A DNA stretch of 64,000 nt from Aromatoleum diolicum (GTDB lineage: Bacteria; Pseudomonadota; Gammaproteobacteria; Burkholderiales; Rhodocyclaceae): NCBI RefSeq assembly GCF_012910955.1, contig NZ_WTVQ01000003.1, positions 124,001 through 188,000 of the forward strand, read 5' to 3'. Below are positions 17,898 to 25,600 of the stretch, in pieces. Below the pieces are notes generated by a model. It had not been told where the DNA came from. It did no database searches and worked only from the letters and a program-made list of their open reading frames with translations. The translations under genes were made by a program, and so were the position numbers. Every line of letters begins with the position of its first letter. The first letter of the stretch is position 1.

Positions 17898-18329
17898 TCA
17901 GACGGAAGCCGCCGGGCGGAAGGCGAAGGTGAAGACTTCGCCGCCGTTGGCGGTGGTGCGATAGGGGATCAGGGTCAGTTCGAGCGGCATGCCGATCTTC
18001 AGCCGGGACTCGTCGGCAACGGTCAGACGCGACTCCACCTTGATGCCGCAGGTCATCTCGACGTAGCCGACGCCATAGGGCTTGAACGTTTCCGGCGTCT
18101 CGCCGCTGTCATAGGGCGCCTTCGGCAGGAAACCCTGGATCGTCCAGGACCACAGCGAACCTTGGCGCCCGAGGTCGTGCGTGCGCATCCGTGTCGCCGT
18201 GCAGCGCGTGCAGCTCGTGGTGGCGGGAAAGTAGACCTCGCCGCATTCGTCGCAGCGGCTTCCCACCAGGTGCGGCGCGTCGCCTTCGAACCGGATCAGG
18301 TCCGGGCAGGCCAAAACAGGATGAGACAT
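17898..18329 (-). CDS. DUF35 / ChsH2-like Zn-ribbon OB-fold protein
   Basis: A 143-residue protein with an N-terminal rubredoxin-like zinc ribbon (CDECGEVYFP, then CTRC) followed by an OB-fold (GSLWSWTIQGFLP, YGVGYVEM). Such proteins are small partners of SCP2-type thiolases, aldolases or MaoC-like hydratases and are thought to help bind CoA substrates. The close spacing to the thiolase-like gene (13 nt) supports a two-subunit enzyme. All four zinc-ligand cysteines are present. Confidence 0.88.
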   Translation of the reverse strand: MSHPVLACPDLIRFEGDAPHLVGSRCDECGEVYFPATTSCTRCTATRMRTHDLGRQGSLWSWTIQGFLPKAPYDSGETPETFKPYGVGYVEMTCGIKVESRLTVADESRLKIGMPLELTLIPYRTTANGGEVFTFAFRPAASV

Positions 18330-18376
18330 CAGCAGTTCCCTCTTCTATATGGATGATGAGTGGAGCAGGGGGCCGG

Positions 18377-18457
18377 CTAGCGCGCGGTCAGTCCCCCGTC
18401 GATCGTGAATTCGGCGCCGGTGACGAGCGCGGTTGTGCCCGATAAGCGTCCGCTCAT
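18377..18457 (-). pseudogene. Internally deleted SDR remnant (26 codons)
   Basis: This 26-codon frame begins like an SDR (GTTALVTGA) and continues directly into a typical SDR C-terminus (TGAEFTIDGGLTAR, then stop). Everything between the N-terminal TGxxxGxG motif and the C-terminal TGA-x-x-x-DGG motif is missing, in frame. Both motifs encode VTGA, so recombination between these short repeats is the likely cause. The start still overlaps the upstream SDR stop (ATGA), preserving coupling. It cannot fold as an enzyme. Confidence 0.75.
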
Positions 18458-19347
18458 CGTCCCGCCTCCCGCGAACCGACATCGCGCTTGCTCAACGCCA
18501 GCAGCGTCGCGAATTCCGGATTGCGCCGTGCGAGGATCGCTTCCATGCGGTCGCGGATCGCGTCGTCGAAGCTCCCGGTGGTCAGCACGTACAGGCGATC
18601 GTCGAGGACGGCCTGGCAGGCGATGTCCGCGACCTCCTCGGGGGACATCGCCCCCGCGTACAGGCTCGCGGCAACTGCCTGCAGTTCCTCCGATTCCGTT
18701 GCCGGCCCGGCCGCGGGCCGCAGGCGATCCGGTCGGTTCCGTTCGGATTCGTAGATGCGGGTATTCACGAGCCCCGGGCACAGCAGGCTCACCCCGATCG
18801 GCGCACCGCGCTCGCGCAGCGATGCATACAAAGCTTCCGTCACCCGCACCGCGGCATGCTTGGTCGCGCTGTATACGGCCGAACCGGACCCGCTGATCAG
18901 ACCCGCAACCGACGCCGTGGTGATCACATGCCCCGGTGCGCCCCCCTCCAGCATCCGCGGGATGAAGCTGCGCAGTCCGTGGATCACGCCGAAGAGATTG
19001 ACATCGAGCGACCAGCGCCAGTCTTCGAGCGGATATTCCCATACCGGGCGGTAACGCCCCGACGGCACGACCCCGGCGTTGTTGCACAGCAGATGAACGG
19101 CGCCGAACGCCGCGTAGGCGCGATCCGCCAGGGCATCCACCTCCGCCGCGTTCGCAACATCGGTGCGGACTGCGATCGCTTCATGGCCGGCCGCCGCGAG
19201 CGCCGCGCAGGCCGTGGCGAGCGCGGCGGCGTCGACGTCGGCAGCAACCACCTTCATCCCGGCACGCGCGAAGCGCCACGCCATTGCCAGGCCGATGCCG
19301 CTGGCGGCACCGGTAATCACAGCAATGCGTCCGGAAAGCTCTTGCAT
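18454..19347 (-). CDS. Short-chain dehydrogenase/reductase
   Basis: A 297-residue SDR with VITGAASGIGLAMA, CNNAGVVPSG, TTASVAGLISGSG and YSATKHAAVRV. The N-terminal fold is classical and the C-terminal extension (ESEELQAVAASLYAGAMSPE onwards) resembles SDRs of the atypical ketone/alcohol dehydrogenase group. ATG at 19347 has GGAG with 6-nt spacing; upstream in-frame ATGs at 19359 and 19362 are less well placed. It is the first gene of the leftward unit, downstream of operator 3. Confidence 0.88.
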   Translation of the reverse strand: MQELSGRIAVITGAASGIGLAMAWRFARAGMKVVAADVDAAALATACAALAAAGHEAIAVRTDVANAAEVDALADRAYAAFGAVHLLCNNAGVVPSGRYRPVWEYPLEDWRWSLDVNLFGVIHGLRSFIPRMLEGGAPGHVITTASVAGLISGSGSAVYSATKHAAVRVTEALYASLRERGAPIGVSLLCPGLVNTRIYESERNRPDRLRPAAGPATESEELQAVAASLYAGAMSPEEVADIACQAVLDDRLYVLTTGSFDDAIRDRMEAILARRNPEFATLLALSKRDVGSREAGR

Positions 19348-19452
19348 CGGGATCTCCATCAAACGGAATGCTCACTCCCCGAGCCGCCGTCGCAACCGGC
19401 TAATGCCGCAGGGGCTTGTCATCCACAAGCGAGTCACTTAATATTCGGTTTG

Positions 19453-19481
19453 ATCGTACCGACCGGTCGGTCGAGTGTCAA
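19453..19481 (-). promoter_or_regulatory. Leftward promoter with operator 3
   Basis: On the minus strand TTGACA (19481-19476) and TACGAT (19458-19453) are separated by 17 nt. The spacer contains CGACCGGTCGGTCG (on the plus strand 19460-19473), essentially identical to operator 2. It should drive the SDR/DUF35/thiolase-like/DUF2889/SDR unit. Confidence 0.7.
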
Positions 19482-19595
19482 GCGAGGCACGGTCGGGGGT
19501 AGTGCACGGTCATGCGCAGTGCACCAGCTGTGCAGCTTTGCGTGTCTCACTTCGACGAATGTACCTCCTCTCCTCGCATTCGACGTCGAAGCTTC

Positions 19596-19631
19596 ACCGT
19601 CCGGTGGTCCGTGACTGCCGGACGGTTTTTC
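19596..19631 (+). terminator. Terminator-like hairpin inside the divergent promoter region
   Basis: ACCGTCCGG (19596-19604) pairs perfectly with CCGGACGGT (19618-19626) across a 13-nt loop and runs into TTTTTC. A rho-independent terminator with no gene before it could end a short untranslated RNA or insulate the thiolase promoter from upstream transcription. Confidence 0.5.
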
Positions 19632-19716
19632 TATTTGACGTGTGCCTCCTGCGAGCTCTCGGCCGATGAGTTGGCGCGCCCGTCGAGGGTAGTAGGGCGC
19701 TGCGACAACAAACGCC

Positions 19717-19769
19717 TTGTCGTCCGCGCGCGGATGCCCTAGTATGCGCATGTATCGACCGACCGGTCG
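19717..19769 (+). promoter_or_regulatory. Rightward promoter with operator 4
   Basis: TTGTCG (19717-19722) and TAGTAT (19740-19745) are 17 nt apart. The palindrome CGACCGACCGGTCG (19756-19769) lies just downstream, near the expected transcription start, in the opposite orientation to operators 1-3. Binding there would block initiation or early elongation of the thiolase/kinase unit. Confidence 0.6.
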
Positions 19770-19849
19770 GGCTGCGGCGAGTCAAGTCAAGTGATGTCCG
19801 GTCGGACTCGAGGCTCGATGGATGAACCTTACGAGAGGTGTGGAAAGCT

Positions 19850-21037
19850 ATGTCGCAACGTGAAGTAGTCGTGCTTGGGGGCGCGCGGACCCCTATCGGA
19901 ACGTATGGTGGAGCGTTGAAGGATGTCCCCCTCGGCGATTTGGCCACCGTCGCAGTGAAGGCGGCGTTGCAGCGCTCGGGTGCCGCGCCTGATTCGATCG
20001 GGCACGTCGTGATGGGCAACGTGATCCCGACCGAGCCGCGCGATGCCTACCTGAGCCGCGTCGCGGCGATGGATGCCGGTATTCCGGAAAGCGTGCCGGC
20101 CTTCAACGTCAATCGCCTCTGCGGTTCAGGCCTGCAGGCGATCATTTCTGCCGCACAGGCGATCCGGCTCGGCGATTGCGACCTCGCCATCGGCGGTGGT
20201 GCGGAATCGATGAGCCGCGGCCCATACACGGTGCCGAATCTGCGTTGGGGCGCGCGAATGCTCGACGCACGGCTGGTCGACTACATGAACGGCATCCTGC
20301 ACGACCCGTGGAAGACGATACACATGGGCATCACCGCCGAAAACGTGGCCGAACGTTACGGGATCACGCGGCAGATGCAGGACGAGCTCGCGGTTGAAAG
20401 CCAGCGGCGGGCTTCGGTTGCGATCGTGGAAGGCTACTTCAAGGACCAGATCGTTCCGGTCGAAGTGAAGACGAAGGCCGGTATCGCGTATTTCGAGACG
20501 GACGAACACGTCCGCGCCGGCGCCACGCTCGAGGGCCTGGCCGCAATGAAACCGGCGTTCAAAAAGGACGGCGGCACCGTGACGGCGGGCAACGCTTCGG
20601 GGCTCAACGATGGCGCTGCGGCCGTGGTGCTGGCCGATGCAAATCGCGCGGCGGCACTCGGACTGAAGCCTCTCGCACGCCTGGTGGGCTATGCCCACGC
20701 GGGGGTCGATCCGATGTACATGGGCATCGGACCGGTCCCCGCAACTCGAATGGTGCTCGAACGCACCGGGCTCAAGGTGGATGACCTCGACGTCATCGAG
20801 GCGAACGAGGCCTTCGCGGCACAGGCCTGCGCCGTGGCGCAAGAGCTGGGGCTGGACCCGCGGCGCGTCAATCCCAACGGGTCGGGTATTTCGCTGGGGC
20901 ATCCGGTCGGCGCCACGGGCGCAATCATCACCGTGAAGGCGATCCACGAATTGCACCGTACCGGCGGCCGCTATGCGCTGGTGACGATGTGCATCGGCGG
21001 CGGCCAGGGCATCGCGGCGATTTTCGAGCGGCTGTAG
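19850..21037 (+). CDS. Acetyl-CoA acyltransferase (degradative thiolase)
   Basis: A 395-residue canonical thiolase: nucleophile Cys in [18 protein letters not shown], catalytic His in [14 protein letters not shown], and second Cys in [10 protein letters not shown]. It would cleave a 3-ketoacyl-CoA with CoA. ATG at 19850 has purine-rich GAGAGG/GGAAAG upstream; a GTG at 19838 adds four residues and is less likely. First gene of the rightward unit that continues with 3-hydroxyacyl-CoA dehydrogenase, acyl-CoA dehydrogenase and the kinase module. Confidence 0.93.
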   Translation: MSQREVVVLGGARTPIGTYGGALKDVPLGDLATVAVKAALQRSGAAPDSIGHVVMGNVIPTEPRDAYLSRVAAMDAGIPESVPAFNVNRLCGSGLQAIISAAQAIRLGDCDLAIGGGAESMSRGPYTVPNLRWGARMLDARLVDYMNGILHDPWKTIHMGITAENVAERYGITRQMQDELAVESQRRASVAIVEGYFKDQIVPVEVKTKAGIAYFETDEHVRAGATLEGLAAMKPAFKKDGGTVTAGNASGLNDGAAAVVLADANRAAALGLKPLARLVGYAHAGVDPMYMGIGPVPATRMVLERTGLKVDDLDVIEANEAFAAQACAVAQELGLDPRRVNPNGSGISLGHPVGATGAIITVKAIHELHRTGGRYALVTMCIGGGQGIAAIFERL

Positions 21038-21086
21038 GCGCAAGCGCGACAGCGGCATTTTCAGCATTCAGATCGGGGAACGACGT

Positions 21087-21938
21087 ATGAGTATCAGCAC
21101 GGTAGGCGTCATTGGGGCGGGAACGATGGGCAACGGCATTGCCCAGGTGTGTGCGGCGGCCGGTTTTTCCGTCGTCATGGTCGATATATCGTCCGATGCG
21201 GTGGGCAAGGGCATCGCGACGATCTCCGGCAGTCTCGACCGCTTGATCAAGAAGGGGCAGCTGAGCGCCGCGCAGAAGGGCGAATATCTCGACCGGATCC
21301 GCGGCACGACCGGCTATGCCGACCTCGCGAAGGCCGATCTGGTGATCGAGGCCGCGACCGAGAACGAAGCGCTCAAGTTGAAGATCCTGGCCGAGGTCGA
21401 CGCCATCGTCGGCCCCGCTGCGCTGATCGCAACGAACACCTCGTCGATGTCGATCACTCGCCTGGCGGCGGCCACCAAACATCCCGAACGCTTCGTCGGC
21501 ATGCACTTCTTCAATCCCGTGCCGGTGATGGCGCTGGTCGAGCTGGTCCCGGGGCTGCGCACCGCGCAGGCGACGGTGGATGCCGTGAAGACCTTTGTCG
21601 GAGCGATCGGCAAGACCGCCATCGTGGCGAAGAACAGTCCCGGATTCGCCGTGAATCGCATCCTGTGCCCGATGATCAACGAGGCCGTCTTTGCGCTGCA
21701 GGAAGGCCTCGCGTCGGCCGAGGAGATCGACGCCGGCATGAAGCTCGGCTGCAACCAGCCGATCGGCCCGCTCGCGCTCGCCGACCTGATCGGTCTGGAT
21801 ACGATGCTCTCGGTGATGGAGATGTTCCACGCCGGCTTCAATGACCCCAAATACCGGCCCGCGCCGCTGCTCAAGGAAATGGTCGACGCCGGATTCCTCG
21901 GGCGCAAGAGCGGTCGCGGGTTCTTCGATTACTCGTGA
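21087..21938 (+). CDS. 3-hydroxyacyl-CoA (3-hydroxybutyryl-CoA) dehydrogenase
   Basis: A 283-residue single-function enzyme: NAD fold GVIGAGTMGNGIAQV, catalytic His in GMHFFNPVPVMALVELV, and NSPGFAVNRILCPMINEAV. Length and order match Hbd/PaaH. It oxidises a 3-hydroxyacyl-CoA to the 3-keto ester for the adjacent thiolase. Spacing is 49 nt from the thiolase stop. The 3-hydroxyacyl-CoA may be generated by the neighbouring kinase/dehydrogenase module, which would explain why no hydratase is in this unit. Confidence 0.93.
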   Translation: MSISTVGVIGAGTMGNGIAQVCAAAGFSVVMVDISSDAVGKGIATISGSLDRLIKKGQLSAAQKGEYLDRIRGTTGYADLAKADLVIEAATENEALKLKILAEVDAIVGPAALIATNTSSMSITRLAAATKHPERFVGMHFFNPVPVMALVELVPGLRTAQATVDAVKTFVGAIGKTAIVAKNSPGFAVNRILCPMINEAVFALQEGLASAEEIDAGMKLGCNQPIGPLALADLIGLDTMLSVMEMFHAGFNDPKYRPAPLLKEMVDAGFLGRKSGRGFFDYS

Positions 21939-21974
21939 TCAACGGTGAATGACCTTGCAGGGAGCCAGCCAAGC

Positions 21975-23147
21975 ATGAACTTCGACCTTTCGGAAGAACA
22001 GTCGGCATTGCAGCAAAAGGTGCGCCGCTTCATCGCGGAGGAGATCATCCCGTGCGAACGCGATCCGCGTCAGACCGCGCACGGCCCGTCGGAGGATTTT
22101 CGCGCGGAACTGATCGAGAAAGCACGGTCCGCGGAGTTGCTGACCGCGCATGTCTCGCGGGAATTCGGCGGTCTGGGACTCGATCACCGCGCCAAGGCGG
22201 TGTTCTTCGAGGAGGCGGGGTATTCGCTGCTCGGGCCGGTTGCGCTGAATATCGCCGCGCCGGACGAGGGCAATATGCACCTGCTCGAGGCGGTCGCCCG
22301 CCCGGAGCACAAGGAGCGGTGGTTGCGGCCGCTTGCCGCGGGCAAGGTCCGGTCCTGCTTCTGCATGACCGAACCGACGCCGGGGGCGGGCTCGGACCCG
22401 TCGATGCTGCAGACGACCGCCGTGCGCGACGGTGACGACTACGTCATCAACGGACGCAAGTGGTTCACCACCGGCGCTGATGGTGCCGCCTTCGCGATCA
22501 TCATGGCCAAGCTCGAAGACGGCCGCGCCACGATGTTCCTGTCGGACACCGATGTGCCGGGCTTCATCGTCGAACGTTCGATGGACACCCTCGACACCTG
22601 CTTCCCCGGCGGCCACGGCGTGGTGCGTCTGGACAACGTGCGGGTGCCGGCCGAGAACATCCTCGGCGAACTCGGCGAGGGCTTCAAGTATGCCCAGGTG
22701 CGCCTGTCACCGGCGCGCCTGACGCACTGCATGCGCTGGCTGGGGGCCGCGCGGCGCGCCCACGACATCGCCACCGAATATGCGCGCCGGCGTCACGCCT
22801 TCGGCAAGCCGCTCGGCAGCCACGAAGGGGTCGGCTTCATGCTCGCCGACAACGAAATGGACATCCACTCGGCGCGGCTCGCGATCTGGCACACCGCCTG
22901 GGTGCTCGACAAGGGCCATCTCGCGCTGCACGACTCCAGCATGTCGAAGGTACTCGTCTCGGAAGCCTGCTGGCGCGTCGTCGACCGTTGCGTGCAGATC
23001 CTCGGCGGCCAGGGGGTCACCCGCGAAACCATCGTCGCGCGGATCTTCGCGGACATGCGCGCGTTCCGCATCTACGACGGCCCTTCGGAAGTGCACCGCT
23101 GGAGCATCGCCAAGCGGATCATCAAGGGCATCCCGCGCGAGGTGTGA
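21975..23147 (+). CDS. Acyl-CoA dehydrogenase of the LvaC/ACAD11-like subgroup
   Basis: About 390 residues. Seen: MTEPTPGAGSDPSMLQTTAV, INGRKWFTTGADGAAF, RRHAFGKPLGSHEGVGFMLA and GGQGVTRETIVARIFADMRA. The catalytic-Glu loop reads YDGPSEVHRWSIAKRIIKG: Asp replaces Glu and Pro replaces Thr. DGP-EVHR is the pattern I associate with ACAD10/11-type enzymes, which act on phosphorylated 4-hydroxyacyl-CoA. ATG at 21975 has AGGGAG upstream; a GTG at 21945 is also in frame. It sits directly before an APH-like kinase and a DUF6285-like protein, the LvaA/LvaB arrangement. Confidence 0.85.
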   Translation: MNFDLSEEQSALQQKVRRFIAEEIIPCERDPRQTAHGPSEDFRAELIEKARSAELLTAHVSREFGGLGLDHRAKAVFFEEAGYSLLGPVALNIAAPDEGNMHLLEAVARPEHKERWLRPLAAGKVRSCFCMTEPTPGAGSDPSMLQTTAVRDGDDYVINGRKWFTTGADGAAFAIIMAKLEDGRATMFLSDTDVPGFIVERSMDTLDTCFPGGHGVVRLDNVRVPAENILGELGEGFKYAQVRLSPARLTHCMRWLGAARRAHDIATEYARRRHAFGKPLGSHEGVGFMLADNEMDIHSARLAIWHTAWVLDKGHLALHDSSMSKVLVSEACWRVVDRCVQILGGQGVTRETIVARIFADMRAFRIYDGPSEVHRWSIAKRIIKGIPREV

Positions 23148-23197
23148 TCCCTGTTCCAGGGGATTTCGTTTCCAAACCACGGATAAGTGTGCAGATC

Positions 23198-24208
23198 ATG
23201 AACGAACAGATGCGCAGTGCGCTGCAAGATTTCATTCGACGGGAGGCCGGGGCCGACCATGTGTCGATCACGGAAGCGAAGCTCCTCTCGGGGGGCTCGA
23301 TACAGGAAAACTGGTTCATCCAGGCAGTCGTATCCGGTGGCCACTGCGGACCGGAATTGAAGCTGGTGGTGCGCACCGATGCGCCGTCCGGCGTTGCCGG
23401 AAGCCTGTGCCGTGCGGACGAGTTCGCACTCCTCAAGGCGGCCTACGACGCTGGCGTCACCGTGCCCGAGCCCCTGTGGCTGTGCCGCGATGCGAGCCTG
23501 ATCGGCAAGCAGTTCTTCGTGATGCGCTTTGTCGGTGGCGTCGCGGCGTCGCATGTCGTCGTCCGCGACGCCAAGCTCGGTGGCGACCGCCGGGCACTGC
23601 TCGAACGCCTCGGCGCCGAACTCGGGCGCATCCACGCGATCCGTCCGCCGCGCGCCGATCTCGCCTTCCTGCCTTCCCCCGGATCGTCGCCCGCGCTGCA
23701 GCACGTCGCCCGCGTGCGACGTTTCCTCGATGCCCATCACACGCCGCATCCCGCGCTCGAGTGGGGCCTGCGCTGGCTCGAGGTCAACGCTCCGGAGCGC
23801 GGCGAGGTCGCCCTGTGCCACCGCGATTTCCGCACCGGCAATTACATGGTCGACGAGAATGGACTCACCGCCATCCTCGACTGGGAGTTCGCCGGCTGGG
23901 GCGATCCGCTGGAGGATGTGGGCTGGTTCTGCGCCAAGTGCTGGCGCTTCGGCGGGGCGGGCGATGCGGGCGGGATCGGAGCGCGCGAGGATCTGTACCG
24001 CGGCTACGCGAACGTGACCGGACGCCGGCTGGAGAATGAAAACATCCACTACTGGGAAGTGATGGCGCATGTGAACTGGGCCGTGATCGCCCTGCAGCAG
24101 GCCGAGCGCCATCTCTCGGGAGAGGAGACGTCGCTGATGCTCGCGCTGACCGGCCACATCGTGCCCGAGCTTGAATACGAAATCCTGACCATGACGGAGG
24201 CCCACTGA
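23198..24208 (+). CDS. APH-family phosphotransferase (LvaA-like acyl-CoA kinase)
   Basis: A 336-residue kinase-fold protein. Seen: LSGGSIQENWFIQA (nucleotide lobe), ALCHRDFRTGNYMVDENG (catalytic loop HxDxxxxN) and AILDWEFAGWGDP (metal-binding DWE). This family is fused to the dehydrogenase in ACAD10/11 and separate in the Lva pathway, where the kinase phosphorylates 4-hydroxyvaleryl-CoA. Its stop overlaps the start of the DUF6285-like gene by one base (TGATG), implying equimolar production. The ATG at 23198 has only a weak GGATAA upstream. Confidence 0.85.
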   Translation: MNEQMRSALQDFIRREAGADHVSITEAKLLSGGSIQENWFIQAVVSGGHCGPELKLVVRTDAPSGVAGSLCRADEFALLKAAYDAGVTVPEPLWLCRDASLIGKQFFVMRFVGGVAASHVVVRDAKLGGDRRALLERLGAELGRIHAIRPPRADLAFLPSPGSSPALQHVARVRRFLDAHHTPHPALEWGLRWLEVNAPERGEVALCHRDFRTGNYMVDENGLTAILDWEFAGWGDPLEDVGWFCAKCWRFGGAGDAGGIGAREDLYRGYANVTGRRLENENIHYWEVMAHVNWAVIALQQAERHLSGEETSLMLALTGHIVPELEYEILTMTEAH

Positions 24209-24609
24209 TGCGTGACGAACCCACCGGCGAGCAGTTGCTCGACATTGCGCGGACTATGTTGCGGGAGGAGTTATTGTCCGCTTTGCCAACCGAAAAGAAA
24301 CATGCCGCGCTGATGATCGCCAACGCGATCTCCATCGCAACGCGCCAGCTGCGCAACGGGGAGGAGGGCGAGCGCCGCGAAGCGGAAGCCCTGAGCGGCC
24401 TGCTGGGGCGAAGCGGGCAGGGCGAGGCAACGGGCGGAGCCGACCTGCGTGCGCAGTTACGGGAACTCAATCGCGAGTTCTCGCGTGCGATCCGCGCCGG
24501 ACGGGCCGACTCGGGCGCGTGGCGCGAAGCAGCCGGGCAGCATCTGTCGCGCGTCACGCGTACCAAGGTCATGGAAAGCAATCCGAAGTATCTCGGAGCG
24601 CAGGGCTGA
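24208..24609 (+). CDS. DUF6285-like small protein (LvaB-like kinase partner)
   Basis: A 133-residue mostly helical protein with GEQLLDIARTMLREELLSAL near the start and HAALMIANAISIATRQL next, the pattern I recognise as DUF6285. In the Lva pathway a small protein (LvaB) is required for kinase LvaA; size, position and overlap with the kinase gene suggest the same role here. No catalytic residues are obvious. The next gene again starts in a TGATG overlap. Confidence 0.72.
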   Translation: MRDEPTGEQLLDIARTMLREELLSALPTEKKHAALMIANAISIATRQLRNGEEGERREAEALSGLLGRSGQGEATGGADLRAQLRELNREFSRAIRAGRADSGAWREAAGQHLSRVTRTKVMESNPKYLGAQG

Positions 24610-25313
24610 TGAACCCTCTGCCCGGTACGCGCTGCCGCCGGCGGGTCTACCTCATGCGTCATGCCGAAGTGTCGTATTTCGACGCCGCCGGGCACCCCAT
24701 CGATCCGCGCTACGTGACGCTCACCGAACGCGGCTGCGAGCAGGCGCGCTCGGCCGGTGCGCTCTTGCACGATGTGCCCTTTGATGGAGCGGTCAGCTCG
24801 GGCATGCCGCGGACCTTGCATACCGCGAATCTGGTGCTCGACGGGCGACCGCTGGCAATTCGCGAGGATCCGCGACTCAAGGAAATCCGCGCCGGCCGCC
24901 TCGCGGCCGTGCCTTCCGATCGACGCGACGAGATCATCACCCGCGCCTATGAACGTGCCCCCGAGCCGGGGGCGAGCTTCATCGGCGGCGAGCCTTGGGG
25001 CGACTTTCAGCAGCGCGTGCTCGGCGTATGGCGCGAACTGATGCAGACGGACACCTGGGCCAACCTGCTGGTGGTGGCCCACGACGCGGTCAATCGCGTC
25101 ATCCTGAGTCATGTGACCGGCGCATCGCTGCACGGCTTGAAGGCCTTCGAGCAGGAGCCCGCCTGCATCAACATCATCGACGTCGATGTCGATGAGGGCG
25201 CCATCGAGCGTGCCTTCATCCGCGCCGCGAACCTGACCGCCTACAACCTGGCCGCACACGCCAACCATGACACGGTGATGGAACGCATCTCGGCACAGTT
25301 CAAGGCGGGCTGA
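24609..25313 (+). CDS. Histidine phosphatase family protein
   Basis: A 234-residue phosphoglycerate-mutase-fold phosphatase. The phosphohistidine motif reads VYLMRHAEVSYF (RHG becomes RHA), a second Arg is in SSGMPRTLHTA, and LLVVAHDAVNRVIL supplies the second catalytic His. It is the last gene of the unit, joined by TGATG to the DUF6285-like gene. In a kinase/dehydrogenase operon it may remove misplaced phosphate from a phospho-acyl-CoA or hydrolyse a dead-end product. The role is inferred from context only. Confidence 0.82.
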   Translation: MNPLPGTRCRRRVYLMRHAEVSYFDAAGHPIDPRYVTLTERGCEQARSAGALLHDVPFDGAVSSGMPRTLHTANLVLDGRPLAIREDPRLKEIRAGRLAAVPSDRRDEIITRAYERAPEPGASFIGGEPWGDFQQRVLGVWRELMQTDTWANLLVVAHDAVNRVILSHVTGASLHGLKAFEQEPACINIIDVDVDEGAIERAFIRAANLTAYNLAAHANHDTVMERISAQFKAG

Positions 25314-25600
25314 GGCGCGCCGTACCGGGCAGGACATACGCACCGCCTGTTGAAGTGAAGCCGTCTTGAAACCGACCGACCTCACTTTGTGGTGTATCGC
25401 TTTGCGAAAGGTGCCTGCAAAACGTTTGACGGATTCCTCCTCTCCCTCCGGTCACGCGTGGCACCTTTCCTTTTCTTCTGGTGGCGATCCGATTGCGATC
25501 GCCCGTGCGGTCACGTTTCGGACTGTGAGACCCTCGGGTTCTCGACCCGATGCCGGTCGCTATACTGAAAGATGGACCGGTGCGTCGAAGGGAGGGGCAC

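Larger units (their letters stand above)
19348..19849. promoter_or_regulatory. Divergent promoter region, right half of the cluster
   Basis: This 502-base gap holds promoters for the leftward SDR unit (with operator 3) and the rightward thiolase unit (with operator 4), listed separately. Between them is a terminator-like hairpin at 19596-19631. No convincing gene was found; the frame 19512-19742 has no ribosome site or recognisable motif. Confidence 0.65.

Noticed and set aside
15950-17932. 660-codon plus-strand frame
   Set aside because: Antisense to DUF2889 and thiolase-like genes, whose motifs are clear.
19512-19742. 76-codon frame in the divergent promoter region
   Set aside because: Overlaps the terminator hairpin and promoter boxes; no motif.
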